A DNA stretch of 45,899 nt from Nocardia altamirensis NBRC 108246 (GCF_001612685.1 NZ_BDAY01000023.1:1-45899); one strand, 5' to 3'; numbered from the stretch's first letter, positions 24,152 to 35,751 are shown. Program-made: numbers and translations. The notes: generated from the sequence alone by a model not told the origin.

Positions 24152-24686
24152 TCGGCGCGCCAGGGCAGTAACGGCCGCAGACGACCAGATCCTTTGTGCC
24201 CCAGCACAAGCACCACCCCGCCTCTGACCATCCACATCCGGATCAGTGCCCCGAACGCGGCATGTGATCGGGCCTACACCGCAAGCCGGTTCCGAATAGT
24301 GGTGCGGCTCACTGTCTCAGCCCGGAAACACAGCGGGGGCCTCAGCTCGTCACTGAGGCCCCGCTGTCGTGCCGACCGGTGTCCGAGTGGTTTCCTCTGG
24401 GCCCCGGCCTCGATACATGAGGCTCTCACACTTGCGCGCGTTCGGCTCACCGAGCGAACCCGGCGACGGCGAGGTCATGCGCCCGTGCATCTGTACTCGC
24501 GGTACAACGGCGCCGAACGTCGGCAATCGAACCGTCAAAGATGCTCGCGGATAACGAAATAGCAACATCGTTCACCTGTTGTGCCCGAACTGTTCTGAAG
24601 ATCGACACCGACACCACGCACAGAACACACCGTGCAGCAACACCACCGCCCGTTACTGTCCGGCGTCGCTCGGCTAGCCTGGCCCG
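24152..24686. other. 535-bp intergenic region with one terminator-like hairpin
   Basis: No coding frame here looks real on either strand. The only structures seen are the hairpin at 24330-24367 and the gtrA promoter: TTACTG (24653-24658) and TAGCCT (24675-24680) spaced 16 bp, ending 6 nt before the gtrA ATG. I looked for a tRNA around 24240-24420 and found none. Confidence 0.55.
24330..24367. terminator. Strong hairpin, probable terminator
   Basis: ACAGCGGGGGCCTCAG (24330-24345) pairs with CTGAGGCCCCGCTGT (24353-24367) with one bulged G, loop of 7 nt. No T-run follows, as is common in actinobacteria. It lies 180 bp after the GNAT gene and well before gtrA. Confidence 0.6.
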
Positions 24687-25214
24687 ATGTTCTTGGCCCA
24701 GATCGTCGCCGCATGTGTCCCGAGTCGGATGCTGTCCGTGTTCGTGCGGAACGCGGAGCTGTTGAAATTCTTGACCGTCGGAGCAATCGCGTTCGTGACG
24801 ACGCTGGTGCTGTTCTTCGGGTTGAAATGGACGGTCCTGGACGGAAAGCCGGTGACCGCGAACGTGGTCGCGGTGCTGATCGCGACCGTCGTGTCCTATG
24901 TGCTGAACCGGGAGTGGGCGTTCACCGCGCGCGGCGGCCGTGAGCGGCGTCACGAAGCGGCGCTGTTCTTCCTGGTGGCCGGCATCGGCATGGTGATCAA
25001 CCAACTGCCGCTTGCCGTGTCGAGCTACCTGTTCCAGCTGCGCACCCCGCACGTTTCGGTGCTGGTGGAGAACATCGCCGACTTCGTCAGCGCGACCATC
25101 ATCGGCACGCTGCTCGCCACCGTCTTCCGCTGGTGGGCGATGCGCAAGTTCGTTTTCCCGCAACCCGCGCAGCCCGAGCTGGCTGACCAGCAGGTTTCCG
25201 AGACTCGAGCGTAG
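24687..25214 (+). CDS. GtrA family membrane protein
   Basis: A 175-residue protein with four predicted membrane helices (about residues 27-50, 58-78, 92-115 and 128-148). The family motif EWAFTARGG follows the second helix, and WWAMRKFVF follows the fourth. GtrA-type proteins are thought to flip or anchor polyprenyl-linked sugars for cell-wall or lipopolysaccharide glycosylation. The -10 box ends 6 nt before ATG 24687, so the mRNA is probably leaderless. The next gene starts 2 bp after its stop, forming an operon. Confidence 0.88.
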   Translation: MFLAQIVAACVPSRMLSVFVRNAELLKFLTVGAIAFVTTLVLFFGLKWTVLDGKPVTANVVAVLIATVVSYVLNREWAFTARGGRERRHEAALFFLVAGIGMVINQLPLAVSSYLFQLRTPHVSVLVENIADFVSATIIGTLLATVFRWWAMRKFVFPQPAQPELADQQVSETRA

Positions 25215-25216
25215 TC

Positions 25217-25861
25217 GTGCAGACCATCCCGGCCGGGAAGGTGACGCTGTCGGATCGGCGGATGCAGCGCAGTTGGCAGGTCGAGGTCACCGCCTTCCAG
25301 CTCGCCGCGCATCAGGTCACCCAGGAGCACTACGCGCAGGTCACCGGGCTGCGGCCGAGTAGAACACACGGCGACCGGCTGCCCGTCGAGAGCGTCTCCT
25401 GGTGGGACGCGCTGCGGTTCTGCAATGCCCTGTCGGTGCGCGAGGGCCTGACGCCGATGTATCGCCTCGACGACGAGAACGCCGAGTGGGACGCCGCGGC
25501 CGACGGCTATCGACTACCGACCGAGGCCGAATGGGAGCACGCCTGCCGTGCGGGCAGCACCGGACCTCGCTACGGCGAGCTCAACGAAATCGCTTGGTAT
25601 CGCGCTAATTCCGCCGAACGCATGCACGAGGTCGGCGGCAAACGCCCGAACGCATTCGGCCTCTACGACATGCTCGGCAACGCATGGGACTGGTGCTGGG
25701 ATATCTACGACGCCCAGGTCTACGGCAGCTATCGGGTGCTCCGTGGCGGCGGCTGGTTCGATGAACATTGGAGTTGCCGCGCCTCGGTCCGCCGCCGCAG
25801 CCACCCGACCTTGCAGTTGGAGGATGTCGGTTTCCGCGTCGCCCGTTCCCTGACGCCTTGA
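25217..25861 (+). CDS. Formylglycine-generating-enzyme-like (SUMF1/FGE domain) protein
   Basis: A 214-residue single-domain member of the FGE-sulfatase/EgtB-C family. Landmarks are VESVSWWDALRFCNALS, GYRLPTEAEWEHACRAG, GLYDMLGNAWDWCWD and VLRGGGWFDEHWSCRASVRR. True formylglycine enzymes use two C-terminal cysteines a few residues apart; here only one (SCRASVRR) is present, so genuine sulfatase activation is doubtful. No sulfatase gene is nearby. GTG 25217 follows gtrA by 2 bp, implying co-expression. Confidence 0.85.
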   Translation: MQTIPAGKVTLSDRRMQRSWQVEVTAFQLAAHQVTQEHYAQVTGLRPSRTHGDRLPVESVSWWDALRFCNALSVREGLTPMYRLDDENAEWDAAADGYRLPTEAEWEHACRAGSTGPRYGELNEIAWYRANSAERMHEVGGKRPNAFGLYDMLGNAWDWCWDIYDAQVYGSYRVLRGGGWFDEHWSCRASVRRRSHPTLQLEDVGFRVARSLTP

Positions 25862-26032
25862 GCCGAGCCGGCCGCGCGCACCGCTGATCGGACATTCCCG
25901 ACAGATTTTCTCGTCCGCCGCACGAAATCGACGGCGCCCCACATACTGTGCGGGACAAGCATGGCTATCACCCAGACAACGTGCCCGTGCCGCCGGATCC
26001 CGGTGGTGCATCTACCCGAAGCGAGCGCATTC

Positions 26033-26311
26033 ATGGTCATCATCGCTGTGCACGACGCTTTCCTCGCACAACTCGGCAACCCGACGCCGGAGGCTCCGCC
26101 CGTCTCGGACAAGATCCTGCAGATGGTCCGCTACCTCACCTGGCTGGTGCTGCTGTCGGGTGTCTGCGGAATCACCTACGCCGGTGGCCGCTTCGCCTGG
26201 GAGAAGTGGCAGGGCGGCCCGCTCGACTCGCCGAAGATGATCGCCGGAGCCATGATCGGCGGCGTGGTCGCTACCAGCGCGGGGACCATCATGAACGCTG
26301 TCGTCGGCTGA
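26033..26311 (+). CDS. Small two-helix membrane protein
   Basis: A 92-residue protein with two hydrophobic helices (ILQMVRYLTWLVLLSGVCGI and MIAGAMIGGVVATSAGTIMN) joined by a short charged loop (GRFAWEKWQGG). This layout recalls TrbC/VirB2-like subunits and similar small proteins of actinobacterial conjugative elements, but no transfer gene is nearby, so the link is weak. ATG 26033 is preferred; an upstream ATG at 25961 would add 24 polar residues. Confidence 0.6.
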   Translation: MVIIAVHDAFLAQLGNPTPEAPPVSDKILQMVRYLTWLVLLSGVCGITYAGGRFAWEKWQGGPLDSPKMIAGAMIGGVVATSAGTIMNAVVG

Positions 26312-26362
26312 TCGCGCCGATCGCGGAAGGAAGCTTTCCGCGATCGCTGGGATGATCGAGGA

Positions 26363-27322
26363 ATGTTGGAGACCTCGGCACGGCTGCTGCGCTTGCTGTC
26401 ACTGCTGCAGCTGCCACGCGACTGGACCGGACCCGCGCTCGCGGAGCGACTCGAGGTGTCGACCAGAACCGTCCGCACCGACATCGAACGGCTGCGGACC
26501 CTCGGCTACCCGGTGCACGCCACCCCCGGCGTCGCGGGCGGATACCGGCTCGGCGCCGGCTCCGCGCTGCCGCCGCTGCTGCTCGACGACGACGAAGCCG
26601 TCGCGGTCGCGGTCGGCCTGGCCACCGCCGCCAACGGCGCGGTCACCGGAATCGAGGAGACCTCGATGCGGGCGCTGGTGAAGCTGCAGCAGGTGCTGCC
26701 CGCCCGGCTTCGCCACCGAGTCGAAGCGCTCACTTCCGCGACCATGCACCTGCCCGGCATCGGCAGGCCGACCGTCGATGCCTCGACACTGACGACGATC
26801 GCCGGTGCGATCCGCGTCAGTGAGCGGCTGCGCTTCGACTACGAAACCCATTCCGGCACTGCGTCGCGACGTGATGTGGAGCCGCATCGGCTGGTGCACT
26901 GGCGCGGTCACTGGTATCTGGTCGCATGGGATCCGGCCCGCGACGACTGGCGGACCTTCCGCGTCGACCGGATCACGCCGAAAACGCCGAACGGGCCACG
27001 GTTTACCCAACGGGTGGTGCCGGAGGCCGACATCGCCGAGCGGGTGCAGGGCGGAGTCGGCTCCGCGACCTGGCGTTACCGGGCACAGGTACGAATGGCC
27101 GCGCCTGCGAGCGAGATTCGCGCCAAGATGCCCGCGGCGGTGACCGTCGAGCCGGACGGGCCCGAACACTGTGTGGTGCAGGTGGGTTCGGATTCGCCGC
27201 AGTTGCTCACGCTGTATCTCGGTTTGGCCGACGTCGATTTCGAGGTGATCGACAACCCCGAACTCGCGGACGAGTTGCTAGCGACCGCCGAGCGATTCCG
27301 CAGAGCGGCAGGGCGAGAATGA
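26363..27322 (+). CDS. WYL-domain transcriptional regulator
   Basis: A 319-residue regulator of the DeoR-HTH plus WYL type. The N-terminal winged helix (ARLLRLLSLLQLPRDWTGPA ... VSTRTVRTDIERL) is followed by a WYL domain at about residues 140-220 with RLRFDYETHSG and RGHWYLVAWD, then the C-terminal WCX extension. WYL domains bind nucleic acids or nucleotides and often control DNA-damage or defence genes. ATG 26363 is well supported. It is convergent with the secreted glycine-zipper gene, and two hairpins lie in the gap. Confidence 0.92.
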   Translation: MLETSARLLRLLSLLQLPRDWTGPALAERLEVSTRTVRTDIERLRTLGYPVHATPGVAGGYRLGAGSALPPLLLDDDEAVAVAVGLATAANGAVTGIEETSMRALVKLQQVLPARLRHRVEALTSATMHLPGIGRPTVDASTLTTIAGAIRVSERLRFDYETHSGTASRRDVEPHRLVHWRGHWYLVAWDPARDDWRTFRVDRITPKTPNGPRFTQRVVPEADIAERVQGGVGSATWRYRAQVRMAAPASEIRAKMPAAVTVEPDGPEHCVVQVGSDSPQLLTLYLGLADVDFEVIDNPELADELLATAERFRRAAGRE

Positions 27323-27354
27323 GTTCTCGCGTTCGTTGCAAATGAAACGTCGAC

Positions 27355-27418
27355 GCCCCGGAATTCGGGGCAAAGGAAAGCCCGGCCACTCGCCACAATG
27401 GCGCCGGGTGGCCGGGCT
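27355..27418. terminator. Two hairpins between convergent genes
   Basis: GCCCCG/CGGGGC (27355-27371) is followed by AGCCCGGCCAC (27379-27389) and GTGGCCGGGCT (27408-27418), a perfect 11-bp stem. They lie between the WYL gene and the glycine-zipper gene, which converge here, and probably terminate both. Confidence 0.7.
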
Positions 27419-27432
27419 CTCCAACTTCTGCA

Positions 27433-27960
27433 TTACTGGTTTGCGCCTGCTATGCCACCGATGATCCCGCCGATGACGCAGCCGAAGAGCGCGCCGACAA
27501 TGACGAAGATCAGCCCGATCAAGAAGCCGATAGCGCAGCCGATCAACACACCGGCGACGGTGGTGCCCGCATCACCGATGAACTGCGGCGCGCCGGGCTC
27601 CGGAACAGCGGCACCGACCGGCTTCAGCGTCAAAGTCGTTGCTGCGGCATTGACCTCGGGAGCGACCTGCACCTGCTGACCCGAGACCGACTGCACCGTC
27701 GTCGGCACGGTGGCGACCACCGATCCGTTCGGCGCCACCACTGAGATGCCCTGATCGGGCGTCAGCACGAACTTGCCGGACGCGAGGGTGACCGTCGCAC
27801 TCGAGTGATCGGGTTCGACGGCCGCCGTGTACGCGACCCCCTGGTCGACCCCGGTGAACGAGGCCTGGGCCACCTCTGCCTGACCGTGTGCGGTCGCAGC
27901 GGCGATCCCTGTTGCGGCAATGGTAAGGGCTGCCGCCGCTACCAATTTTCTGATACCCAT
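27433..27960 (-). CDS. Exported protein with glycine-zipper C-terminus (paralogue 1)
   Basis: A 175-residue protein. A signal peptide (MGIRKLVAAAALTIAATGIA) is followed by a beta-rich domain (GVAYTAAVEPDHSSATVTLA, GKFVLTPDQGISVVAPNG, QVQVAPEVNAAATTLTLKP) and then a glycine-zipper membrane hairpin (GVLIGCAIGFLIGLIFVIVG, CVIGGIIGGIAGANQ). The same order of parts occurs in the 207-residue protein at 39717-40340. It may form membrane oligomers; the function is not known. ATG 27960 has GGAAAG upstream. Confidence 0.8.
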   Translation of the reverse strand: MGIRKLVAAAALTIAATGIAAATAHGQAEVAQASFTGVDQGVAYTAAVEPDHSSATVTLASGKFVLTPDQGISVVAPNGSVVATVPTTVQSVSGQQVQVAPEVNAAATTLTLKPVGAAVPEPGAPQFIGDAGTTVAGVLIGCAIGFLIGLIFVIVGALFGCVIGGIIGGIAGANQ

Positions 27961-28103
27961 AAGGCTTTCCAATCATCTAGCCCGTCGATTGGCGTTTCCC
28001 CGAAAACAGCCACGGAACACCATCGATCATGCGCCCTTTGACACGCTTGTGTCGAGAGCGTCGAGCAGATTGAATTACCTTGCAAGATCAGATTTTTCGA
28101 ATT

Positions 28104-28120
28104 CCCCCAAGAATTGGGGG
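28104..28120. terminator. Hairpin after cobN
   Basis: CCCCCAA (28104-28110) and TTGGGGG (28114-28120) make a 7-bp stem with a 3-nt loop, 14 bp beyond the cobN stop on the minus strand. No T-run follows. It is the likely end of the cobN transcript. Confidence 0.6.
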
Positions 28121-28133
28121 GTTGCCATTCGAG

Positions 28134-31805
<3,672 letters not shown>

Positions 31806-31985
31806 AGGTGACGGCCTTCCTCGGGTTACGCGCCCATCGGGGGTTGCTGCTCGCCACCGGGGGTCGGCAGCCAGCGGAGCCGGCGGGGTGGGTTAGCACA
31901 GAGGGTCTGGCTTTCACAGTGGCGCGACCGCTCCGGATTTCCACCGGTTTCCTCGTAACCCGCCGAGCCATGGGATGCTACCGCG
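31806..31985 (-). promoter_or_regulatory. Cobalamin riboswitch controlling cobN
   Basis: On the minus strand the leader holds GAGGAAACCGGTGGAAATCC, then GGAGCGGTCGC, then GCCACTGT (31916-31923) and GAAAGCCAGACCC, the conserved core of cobalamin riboswitches. A closing stem pairs GGTAGCA (31976-31982) with TGCTAACC (31891-31898). The ribosome site GAGGAAGG is at 31815-31822. Just before it, CGTAACCCG (31822-31830) is complementary over 9 nt to CGGGTTACG in the aptamer (31954-31962), a plausible switching helix. Translational control is inferred. Confidence 0.9.
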
Positions 31986-32024
31986 CGGGCAGGCACCCGC
32001 TCGTCACCGCATCTGCCGCGTCGC

Positions 32025-32465
32025 TTACGTCAGGTCGACGTTCCCGTCGATGACCTTCAGGTGGTAATGGAATCGGTTGACCCGCCACCCCTCCGGAGTC
32101 CGCACGGCGCCGAGGTCGTAGCTGCCGACGAACCGCCGCGTGTGCCCGTTGCTCGCCGAGTTCTTGACATGCACCGCGATCGAATCGGCGTGCACGGTCG
32201 CCGCATCCCCGTGCAGATCGATCAGGTGATTCCCCGACTGATGATGAATCGCGTCCAGCTCGGCCAGCCCCACCCGCCAGCCCTCGACGACATCGACCGC
32301 GTTCCGCTCGCTGACCCCGTCACCGAACCCGCCATCGAAATCCACTTTCGCAGTGAACACCTCGTCCACCAACTCGCTCCAGCGCCGCTGATCGGTGTAC
32401 ACGAACATCCGAGTAACCACCTCGATGATCGCGAGTCGGTCAGCCACAGAAGAGATTTCAACCAT
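32025..32465 (-). CDS. SnoaL/NTF2-like family protein
   Basis: A 146-residue cone-fold protein: SVADRLAIIEVVTRMFVYTD, RRWSELVDEVFTAKVDFDGG, AVHVKNSASNGHTRRFVGSY and EGWRVNRFHYHLKVIDGN are typical of the SnoaL_4 kind. A role as isomerase, hydroxylase or steroid-handling protein cannot be chosen. ATG 32465. It lies upstream of the cobN riboswitch on the same strand, but nothing links it to cobalamin synthesis. The repeat-rich DNA upstream separates it from cobG. Confidence 0.8.
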   Translation of the reverse strand: MVEISSVADRLAIIEVVTRMFVYTDQRRWSELVDEVFTAKVDFDGGFGDGVSERNAVDVVEGWRVGLAELDAIHHQSGNHLIDLHGDAATVHADSIAVHVKNSASNGHTRRFVGSYDLGAVRTPEGWRVNRFHYHLKVIDGNVDLT

Positions 32466-32519
32466 AGCCCACCCTAACCACGCACCGCCCCACCCGCAGT
32501 CCCCGCCAAACATCACCGC

Positions 32520-32780
32520 AACATCTGCACCCTCCCCGAATCCACACCCTTCATGCCCCTGCATCCCTTTCCATGGATCGCACCCTTTGCCGACGGTCCG
32601 CTCCCCTTCCGTGGACCCGCACGGGTTCCAAGGCCCGCACCTCCCCTGGATCCACACCCCTTCCATGTCCCCCTCCGACAGTCCGTACCCCATGCGTGAA
32701 TCCGCACCCTCTCCGTGGATCCGCCCCGTTCCGGGCGCCCGCAGCTGGTGCGGATCCACAGGACAGGTGCGGGCCTTGGG
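32520..32780. repeat. Degenerate ~19-bp satellite upstream of cobG
   Basis: About a dozen imperfect units with consensus near GGATCCGCACCCCTTCCGTG run head to tail, for example GATCCACACCCCTTCCATG (from 32649) and AATCCGCACCCTCTCCGTG (from 32699). The last unit folds back as GGTGCGGATCCACAGGAC. The same folded end occurs at 11757-11832. Apart from this array the 378-bp gap holds only the cobG promoter. Confidence 0.75.
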
Positions 32781-32843
32781 GTCGGTTCGAGGGCGGCGGC
32801 TCGCTGGATGGCGGGTTGGGGTGGGTACGTAGGCTGAGGGTCT

Positions 32844-34169
32844 ATGACTCGACGTGTTCCGGACTCCTGTCCCGGTGTGCTGCGGCTGCATGAGGCGGCC
32901 GATGGGCCGCTGGCGCGGATTCGGGTGCCTGGCGGACGAGTGGCGCCTGCGCAGTTGCAGGCGCTGGCGGAGGCGACGCGAGATCTCGCGGACGGGAACA
33001 TCGAGTTGACGTCGCGGGGGAATGTGCAGCTGCGGCAGGTTCGGGATGCGGGCGAGCTGACCGGGCGACTCGAGGCGGCCGGGTTGTTGCCGAGCCACAG
33101 TCATGAGCGGGTGCGCAATATCGTTGCGTCGCCGTTGGCCGGCCGGATCGGCGGAGTGGCGGATGTGCACCCGCTCGTTCCGGCTCTCGACGCAGGTTTG
33201 GTGAGCGCACCGCGGTTGGCCGAATTGCCTGGGCGCGTGCTGTTCACCCTCGATGACGGACGCGGCGATGTCAGCGTGCTCGGCGGCGATATCGGCGTAC
33301 ATGCCACGGGCGCAGACGAATTCGCGCTGTTGCTAGCGGGGCGGGACACCGGGATCCGGATCTCGACTGCCGACGCGGTCGACATCATGCTCGCCGCCGC
33401 GCACGGTTTCCTCGACCTGCGCGGTGACGACCCCGGACAGTGGCGGCTGCACGACATCACCGACGGCGCCGAGCGAGTCGCCGAACTCCTCGGCCTGACA
33501 CGCGGTGTCGATCGCCTGGAACTCGGTGCGGCCCACGATATTCCGATCGGCTGGCTTGATCAGGACAACGGACTCGTCAGCCTCGGCGCCGGCGTGCGCC
33601 TCGGCTCACTCCCCGCCCGCACCGCCGAATTCATCGCCGCCGCCGAACGCCCCGTCCTGATCACCCCCTGGCGCAGCCTGATCGTCGCCGACCTGGACGA
33701 ATGGACCGCCGAACAGGTCGTCCGCGTCCTCGCCCCGATGGGCCTCATCTTCGACGCCAACTCTCCCTGGCTCCAGGTCAGCGCCTGCGCAGGCCGCCCG
33801 GGCTGCGCAAAATCCCACACCGACGTCCGCGCCGACGTCGCCGCCGCCGTCGACTCGGGCCGCGTCCTCCCGCCGGAGCCGAATCCCCCTGCGCACCAAA
33901 ACGTCCCGGCGACCGGCACCACCGAAACGAACACCCTCCCCCTGAACACGGATCCCTCAACACACCAAGAGGTTCCGACACCAACCACCGAATTGAGCGA
34001 CACCCGCCCACCGGAGCCGAATCCGCCCGCACACCAACTTGTCCCCGTGACCGACGTAACCGTCGCAGGCCGCCAACACTGGTCCGGCTGCGACCGCCGC
34101 TGCGGCCGCCCCCGCGGTCAGGTCACCGACATCGTCGCCACCGACCCCACCACCTACCGCATCACCTAG
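32844..34169 (+). CDS. cobG: Precorrin-3B synthase CobG
   Basis: CobG is the Fe-S monooxygenase that converts precorrin-3A to precorrin-3B in the oxygen-dependent pathway. The 441-residue protein has the sulfite/nitrite-reductase half-domains (NIELTSRGNVQLRQ; DLRGDDPGQWRLHDI) and the cluster cysteines as C-x5-C (315 and 321, CAGRPGC) and C-x3-C (416 and 420, CDRRC). The two pairs are 94 residues apart, while about 35-40 is usual. The extra 55-60 residues are repetitive: PPEPNPPAHQ appears twice and a degraded copy (DPSTHQEVP) lies between. TAGGCT sits 8 nt before the ATG. cobG is not in an operon here. Confidence 0.92.
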   Translation: MTRRVPDSCPGVLRLHEAADGPLARIRVPGGRVAPAQLQALAEATRDLADGNIELTSRGNVQLRQVRDAGELTGRLEAAGLLPSHSHERVRNIVASPLAGRIGGVADVHPLVPALDAGLVSAPRLAELPGRVLFTLDDGRGDVSVLGGDIGVHATGADEFALLLAGRDTGIRISTADAVDIMLAAAHGFLDLRGDDPGQWRLHDITDGAERVAELLGLTRGVDRLELGAAHDIPIGWLDQDNGLVSLGAGVRLGSLPARTAEFIAAAERPVLITPWRSLIVADLDEWTAEQVVRVLAPMGLIFDANSPWLQVSACAGRPGCAKSHTDVRADVAAAVDSGRVLPPEPNPPAHQNVPATGTTETNTLPLNTDPSTHQEVPTPTTELSDTRPPEPNPPAHQLVPVTDVTVAGRQHWSGCDRRCGRPRGQVTDIVATDPTTYRIT

Positions 34170-34181
34170 ACATCATCCTGA

Positions 34182-34238
34182 CGAGTGGGAACTGGTGGCG
34201 GCATCGTGCGAGAGCGCTCCGCCACCAGTTCCCACTCG
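34182..34238. repeat. Dispersed palindromic element, copy C
   Basis: CGAGTGGGAACTGGTGGCGG (34182-34201) and CCGCCACCAGTTCCCACTCG (34219-34238) are perfect 20-bp complements with a 17-nt loop. In reverse complement it aligns with copy B, sharing CGATGCCGCCACCAGTTCCC. It fills the gap between the convergent cobG and dimethylargininase genes. Confidence 0.85.
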
Positions 34239-34257
34239 GTGTGGGATGGGTTGAGTC

Positions 34258-35097
34258 CTAGTGGATTTCCAGGGTGCAGCACTTCACGCTGCCGCCCGCT
34301 TTGAGCAGTTCGGACATGTCGATGCCGACCGGGTTGTAACCCCTGGCGCGCAGCTCTGCGTGGAGCGCCGTCGCCTTGTCGCTGAGGAAGACGTTGAAAC
34401 CGTCGGAGACACCGTTCAATCCGAGCACTTCGGCGTCCGCGTCGGTCGCGACGATGGCGTTCGGGAACAACTCGGTGAGCACCGCCTGGCTCGCCGCGCT
34501 GAAGGCGGGCGGGAAGTAGGCGATGGTGGTGTCGTCGAGCGGCAGCAGCACGGTGTCGAGGTGGTAGAAGCGCGGGTCGACCAGCTCGAGCGAGATCACC
34601 GGGCGGGAAAAGTGCTGCGCCACTTCCTCGTGCGCGGCAAGCGAGCTGCGGAAGCCCATGCCTGCCAGCATCCGGTCGCCGACAATCAGGAAGTCGCCCT
34701 CGCCCTCGTTGAGTTCTTTGGCGTCGACGAGGCCGGCGAGTCCGTGCTGCGCGAACCACTGGTGGTAGGCGGGGCCCTCGGCGGCGCGCTCGGCGTGGGT
34801 GAATCGCGCCGACATCGCACGATCACCGACGACGAGGCCGCCGTTCGCCGCGAACACCATGTCGGGCAGGCCTGGCACGCCGGGCACCACGTCGACCTTG
34901 TGTCCGTGCTCTTCGTAGGTGGCGCGCAGGGTTTCCCACTGGTCGATGGCGAGGGACCGGTCGACCGGCTCGTCCGGGTTCATCCACGGGTTGATCGAAT
35001 AGGTGACCTCGAAGTAGTCCGGACGGCACATCACGAACCGGCGCGGCAGCGGCTGCCGGGCGGCGGTTTCGGCGGTGAGGGTGGCTACAGACGTCAA
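34258..35097 (-). CDS. ddaH: Dimethylargininase/arginine-deiminase-fold amidinotransferase family protein
   Basis: A 279-residue pentein-fold enzyme of the dimethylarginine dimethylaminohydrolase type. Landmarks are RRFVMCRPDYFEVTYSINPW, LPDMVFAANGGLVVGDR, RFYHLDTVLLPL with the catalytic histidine, and the C-terminal GGSVKCCTLEIH with the catalytic cysteine. It may hydrolyse methylarginine or arginine to citrulline or ornithine. It is divergent from an Lrp regulator, as in mycobacteria, where the gene is followed by rocD; rocD is absent here. Start TTG 35097 follows GGGAGAC. Confidence 0.88.
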   Translation of the reverse strand: MTSVATLTAETAARQPLPRRFVMCRPDYFEVTYSINPWMNPDEPVDRSLAIDQWETLRATYEEHGHKVDVVPGVPGLPDMVFAANGGLVVGDRAMSARFTHAERAAEGPAYHQWFAQHGLAGLVDAKELNEGEGDFLIVGDRMLAGMGFRSSLAAHEEVAQHFSRPVISLELVDPRFYHLDTVLLPLDDTTIAYFPPAFSAASQAVLTELFPNAIVATDADAEVLGLNGVSDGFNVFLSDKATALHAELRARGYNPVGIDMSELLKAGGSVKCCTLEIH

Positions 35098-35168
35098 CGT
35101 GTCTCCCGGTAGGTCGGCGCGATCTTGCGGCTCACATGACGGTAATTCGCCTACTATTGCGCTAGAAA

Positions 35169-35212
35169 CAACGATTCATTGCACATTTCGGACCCAAAAC
35201 AGCGAATCGTTG
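35169..35212. promoter_or_regulatory. Inverted repeat between the dimethylargininase and Lrp genes
   Basis: CAACGATTC (35169-35177) and GAATCGTTG (35204-35212) are perfect 9-bp complements with centres 35 bp apart. Lrp/AsnC proteins bind such spaced sites in divergent promoters, so the adjacent regulator is the likely ligand. Confidence 0.6.
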
Positions 35213-35235
35213 CGTGGCGAGCGAATGGATGTGAC

Positions 35236-35673
35236 GTGGACGACATCGACCGGCGGATATTGGAGCACCTGCTCAGACAGGCACGCGCCTCGTTCCAGGA
35301 GATCGGCAGCGCGGTCGGCCTGACCGCGCCCGCGGTGAAACGGCGCGTCGACAAGATGGTCGCGAGCAAACAGATCACCGGCTTCACCGCGCTGGTCAAC
35401 CCCGCCGCGCTCGGCTGGAAGACCGAGGCCTACGTCGAGGTGTACTACCGCGACAACATCTCGCCCGCCGAACTGCGCCGCACCCTCGAGCCGATCCCGC
35501 AGATCGTCGGTGTGTGGACCATCGCGGGCGAGGCCGACGCCCTCGTGCACGTGATGGCCACCGACATGGCCGAGATCGAGGTGACCGTCGAGCGCATTCG
35601 CGAGAACGCCCGCGTCGGCCGCACCCGCAGTTCGATCGTCATGTCCCGCATCCTCGAACGTCCCCGAACCTGA
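35236..35673 (+). CDS. Lrp/AsnC family transcriptional regulator
   Basis: A 145-residue regulator: N-terminal helix-turn-helix (DDIDRRILEHLLRQARASFQ ... LTAPAVKRRVDKMV) and a C-terminal RAM domain (EAYVEVYYRDNISPAELRRT, IAGEADALVHVMATD) that binds amino acids. GTG 35236 is chosen as the start matching the family (VDDIDRRIL). Its position opposite the dimethylargininase gene suggests arginine- or ornithine-responsive control, as described for the mycobacterial pair. The downstream cobH is 78 bp away and probably has its own promoter. Confidence 0.9.
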   Translation: MDDIDRRILEHLLRQARASFQEIGSAVGLTAPAVKRRVDKMVASKQITGFTALVNPAALGWKTEAYVEVYYRDNISPAELRRTLEPIPQIVGVWTIAGEADALVHVMATDMAEIEVTVERIRENARVGRTRSSIVMSRILERPRT

Positions 35674-35751
35674 TCGGTACCGGGTTCGTTCGGCGATTCG
35701 TCGGCGACCCGCGCCGAACCGGCCGGAAGCACACCTCTTAGGGTGGACGCC

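Noticed and set aside
24240..24420. tRNA gene upstream of gtrA
   Set aside because: Fragments such as GTCCGAGTGG and GGTTCCGAAT appear, but no cloverleaf can be assembled.
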